From NCBI RefSeq assembly GCF_902489635.1, contig NZ_CABUAN010000047.1, positions 1 through 14,451 of the forward strand: DNA of 14,451 nucleotides, given 5' to 3'. This document shows positions 13,518 through 14,451 of the stretch, one piece after another (position 1 is the stretch's first letter; every line of letters starts with the position of its first letter). Origin of the DNA: an uncultured Porphyromonas sp. Lineage in GTDB: Bacteria; Bacteroidota; Bacteroidia; Bacteroidales; Porphyromonadaceae. Below the pieces are notes generated by a model. That model was not told the DNA's origin and did no database searches. It saw only the letters and a program-made list of their open reading frames with translations. The translations under genes and the position numbers were made by a program.

Positions 13518-14296
13518 AGGGGATAGTCTTCTAGGATAGCTTCGGTGAATAGGTCGTAGAGCTGCGATACCTCTTGCAAGTTGTCGGGCCGCTGCTCGAG
13601 GAGTGCCCGATGGCGAGCGATGGTCTCTAGATCGTGCCGGCGTGCGGGACCCGTCTGCGCGCTGTAAGGGTCGATGGTGGTTGCTTTGGAGGCGGTGCGC
13701 AGGATGAGTCCGTCGAGCAGGTCTGTGGGGAGGTCGGCCTGTGTCAGCAAGCGGTGCGCGAGCGTGTAGAGACGGTTGGTGCAGTTGGAGGCCAGCACGC
13801 CCGCGAGGTGTAGCCAGAGGCGTTGGTCGAGTGTCGAGGGAAGTGCCTCAACCTGCAGGAGAGCGTTCCACTGCTGGAGGGTGGTCAAGCCCTCGTCAGT
13901 GCCCAATTGGTAAAGAACCTTTTGCCCCTCGAAGGGAACGATGACCTCCCGGGCAAAGCTGTTGAACGGGTACCAGACGCCATAAGCGCGTTGCCCGCTC
14001 AAGCAGTCGATAGGGGTCACGGCGGAGGTGTGGACGACCAAGCCGCCGAGTGGCGGGAGTGCCGTGGCAACCTCACTGATGGCGTGGTCGCTGACAGCAA
14101 TGAGGTAAAGGTCCGCCGTGGGGAGCTGCTGCAGACTATCGGTGACGGGGCAGACGAGTGCGAAGCGATCACGGAGTGCCTCGGCATGCGCCAGCTGACG
14201 GCTGTATATGCCGCAGAGCAAAGCCGTAGCGTGGCTCGCCACTGCAGCGGCCAGGGAGGTGGCTACGCCTCCAGAGCCTATGAGAACGATCCGCAT
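13514..14296 (-). CDS. Rossmann-fold DUF2520 domain protein, putative NAD(P)-dependent oxidoreductase
   Basis: The 260-aa product starts with a dinucleotide-binding fold: MRIVLIGSGGVATSLA (glycines 8, 10 and so on). The middle has VHTSAV (88-93) and YPFNSF (109-114). The C-terminal part is the helical DUF2520 domain with LASNCTNRLY and the characteristic QTGPARRHD (214-222). The fold is shared with ketopantoate-reductase-like and pyrroline-carboxylate-reductase-like enzymes, but the substrate is unknown. The ATG at 14296 is chosen because it begins right at the first beta strand; a TTG at 14308 adds four residues with no support. The gene has its own heptad-plus-TACCTTTG promoter and overlaps maf by 4 nt. 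From memory, many Bacteroidota have a KdsC-like phosphatase gene between these two, absent here. Confidence 0.92.
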   Translation of the reverse strand: MRIVLIGSGGVATSLAAAVASHATALLCGIYSRQLAHAEALRDRFALVCPVTDSLQQLPTADLYLIAVSDHAISEVATALPPLGGLVVHTSAVTPIDCLSGQRAYGVWYPFNSFAREVIVPFEGQKVLYQLGTDEGLTTLQQWNALLQVEALPSTLDQRLWLHLAGVLASNCTNRLYTLAHRLLTQADLPTDLLDGLILRTASKATTIDPYSAQTGPARRHDLETIARHRALLEQRPDNLQEVSQLYDLFTEAILEDYPL

Positions 14297-14330
14297 AAGC
14301 AATGACAAACTAAGAGATGTATCATGTCCC

Positions 14331-14338
14331 CAAAGGTA
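14331..14338 (-). promoter_or_regulatory. -7 promoter element of the DUF2520-maf operon
   Basis: The minus strand reads TACCTTTG, identical to the elements before the ATPase and UbiA genes. It lies 34 nt upstream of the ATG at 14296. Confidence 0.7.
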
Positions 14339-14387
14339 CGAAATTAGCGGTTAGAGGTTAGAAATTAGAGGTTAGAGATCAGAGCGA
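14339..14387 (-). repeat. CTCTAAC-type heptanucleotide array upstream of the DUF2520 promoter, copy 2
   Basis: On the minus strand, 7-bp units including GATCTCT, AACCTCT, AATTTCT, AACCTCT and AACCGCT run into AATTTCG and then TACCTTTG. The distal flank CGTCTCGCTCT is the same as in the copy at 10073-10107. Relative to that copy, three bases are missing next to the -7 element, so the two arrays are related but not identical. Confidence 0.8.
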
Positions 14388-14451
14388 GACGACTTTTGCT
14401 TTCTAAGTTCATATGCAAGTAAAAAGCGAAGTTTTTTCTCGTTTCGGAAGC
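14388..14451. other. Right-edge segment, unresolved
   Basis: A plus-strand ATG at 14413-14415 is open for 13 codons to the window edge and could begin a gene divergent from DUF2520. No family can be told from so few residues, and no -7 element is seen before it. The stretch is AT-rich with runs of A and T that could also be non-coding. Confidence 0.15.

Overview
The window looks like chromosomal DNA of a Bacteroidota bacterium, most likely a Porphyromonas species. The evidence is a FimA/Mfa-type (type V pilus) gene cluster with DUF3575 and DUF3868 partners, TACCTTTG-type -7 promoter elements (Bacteroidota TAnnTTTG) placed just upstream of start codons, weak or absent Shine-Dalgarno sequences, and medium GC content. 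Genus assignment is an inference; no rRNA or marker gene is present.

Left half, minus strand (7.1 kb down to 0.2 kb): a compact five-gene fimbrial operon. Its order of transcription is a DUF3575 outer-membrane barrel protein, a DUF3868-OmpA-TPR protein, a FimB/Mfa2-type lipoprotein anchor, a 490-aa fimbrillin-like lipoprotein and a 748-aa fimbrillin-like lipoprotein with a large C-terminal extension that suits a tip or adhesin subunit. Genes are nearly contiguous (10 nt gap, 1 nt overlap, 51 nt gap, 2 nt gap). A GC-rich hairpin follows the last gene. The operon has a leader of nearly 300 nt with several hairpins, and a candidate promoter near 7.39 kb.

Middle, minus strand (7.56-9.46 kb): a P1B-type heavy-metal ATPase with zinc/cadmium/lead-exporter (ZntA-like) signatures but no N-terminal metal-binding domain. 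It has its own -7 element and a strong 13-bp hairpin terminator.

Intergenic mosaic (9.46-10.15 kb): about 700 bp without a convincing gene. It holds eight short palindromes spaced exactly 22 bp apart, an AGCYAAC-type heptanucleotide array, a 27-bp imperfect inverted repeat of REP-like type, and a second heptanucleotide array (CTCTAAC type) that abuts the -7 promoter element of the next operon.

Plus strand (10.15-12.84 kb): a three-gene operon with a UbiA-family membrane transferase that resembles decaprenyl-phosphate phosphoribosyltransferase, a HAD-IB phosphatase, and a polytopic membrane protein with an acidic first loop. Together they suggest a small pathway that makes a polyprenyl-phosphate pentose and transfers it across the membrane to a surface glycan or other acceptor. 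The pathway is an inference from family membership and gene order.

Right end, minus strand (14.3-12.9 kb): a DUF2520 Rossmann-fold protein overlapping by 4 nt a Maf-type nucleotide pyrophosphatase. Its promoter region carries a second copy of the CTCTAAC-type heptad module, and a second AGCYAAC array sits just after maf.
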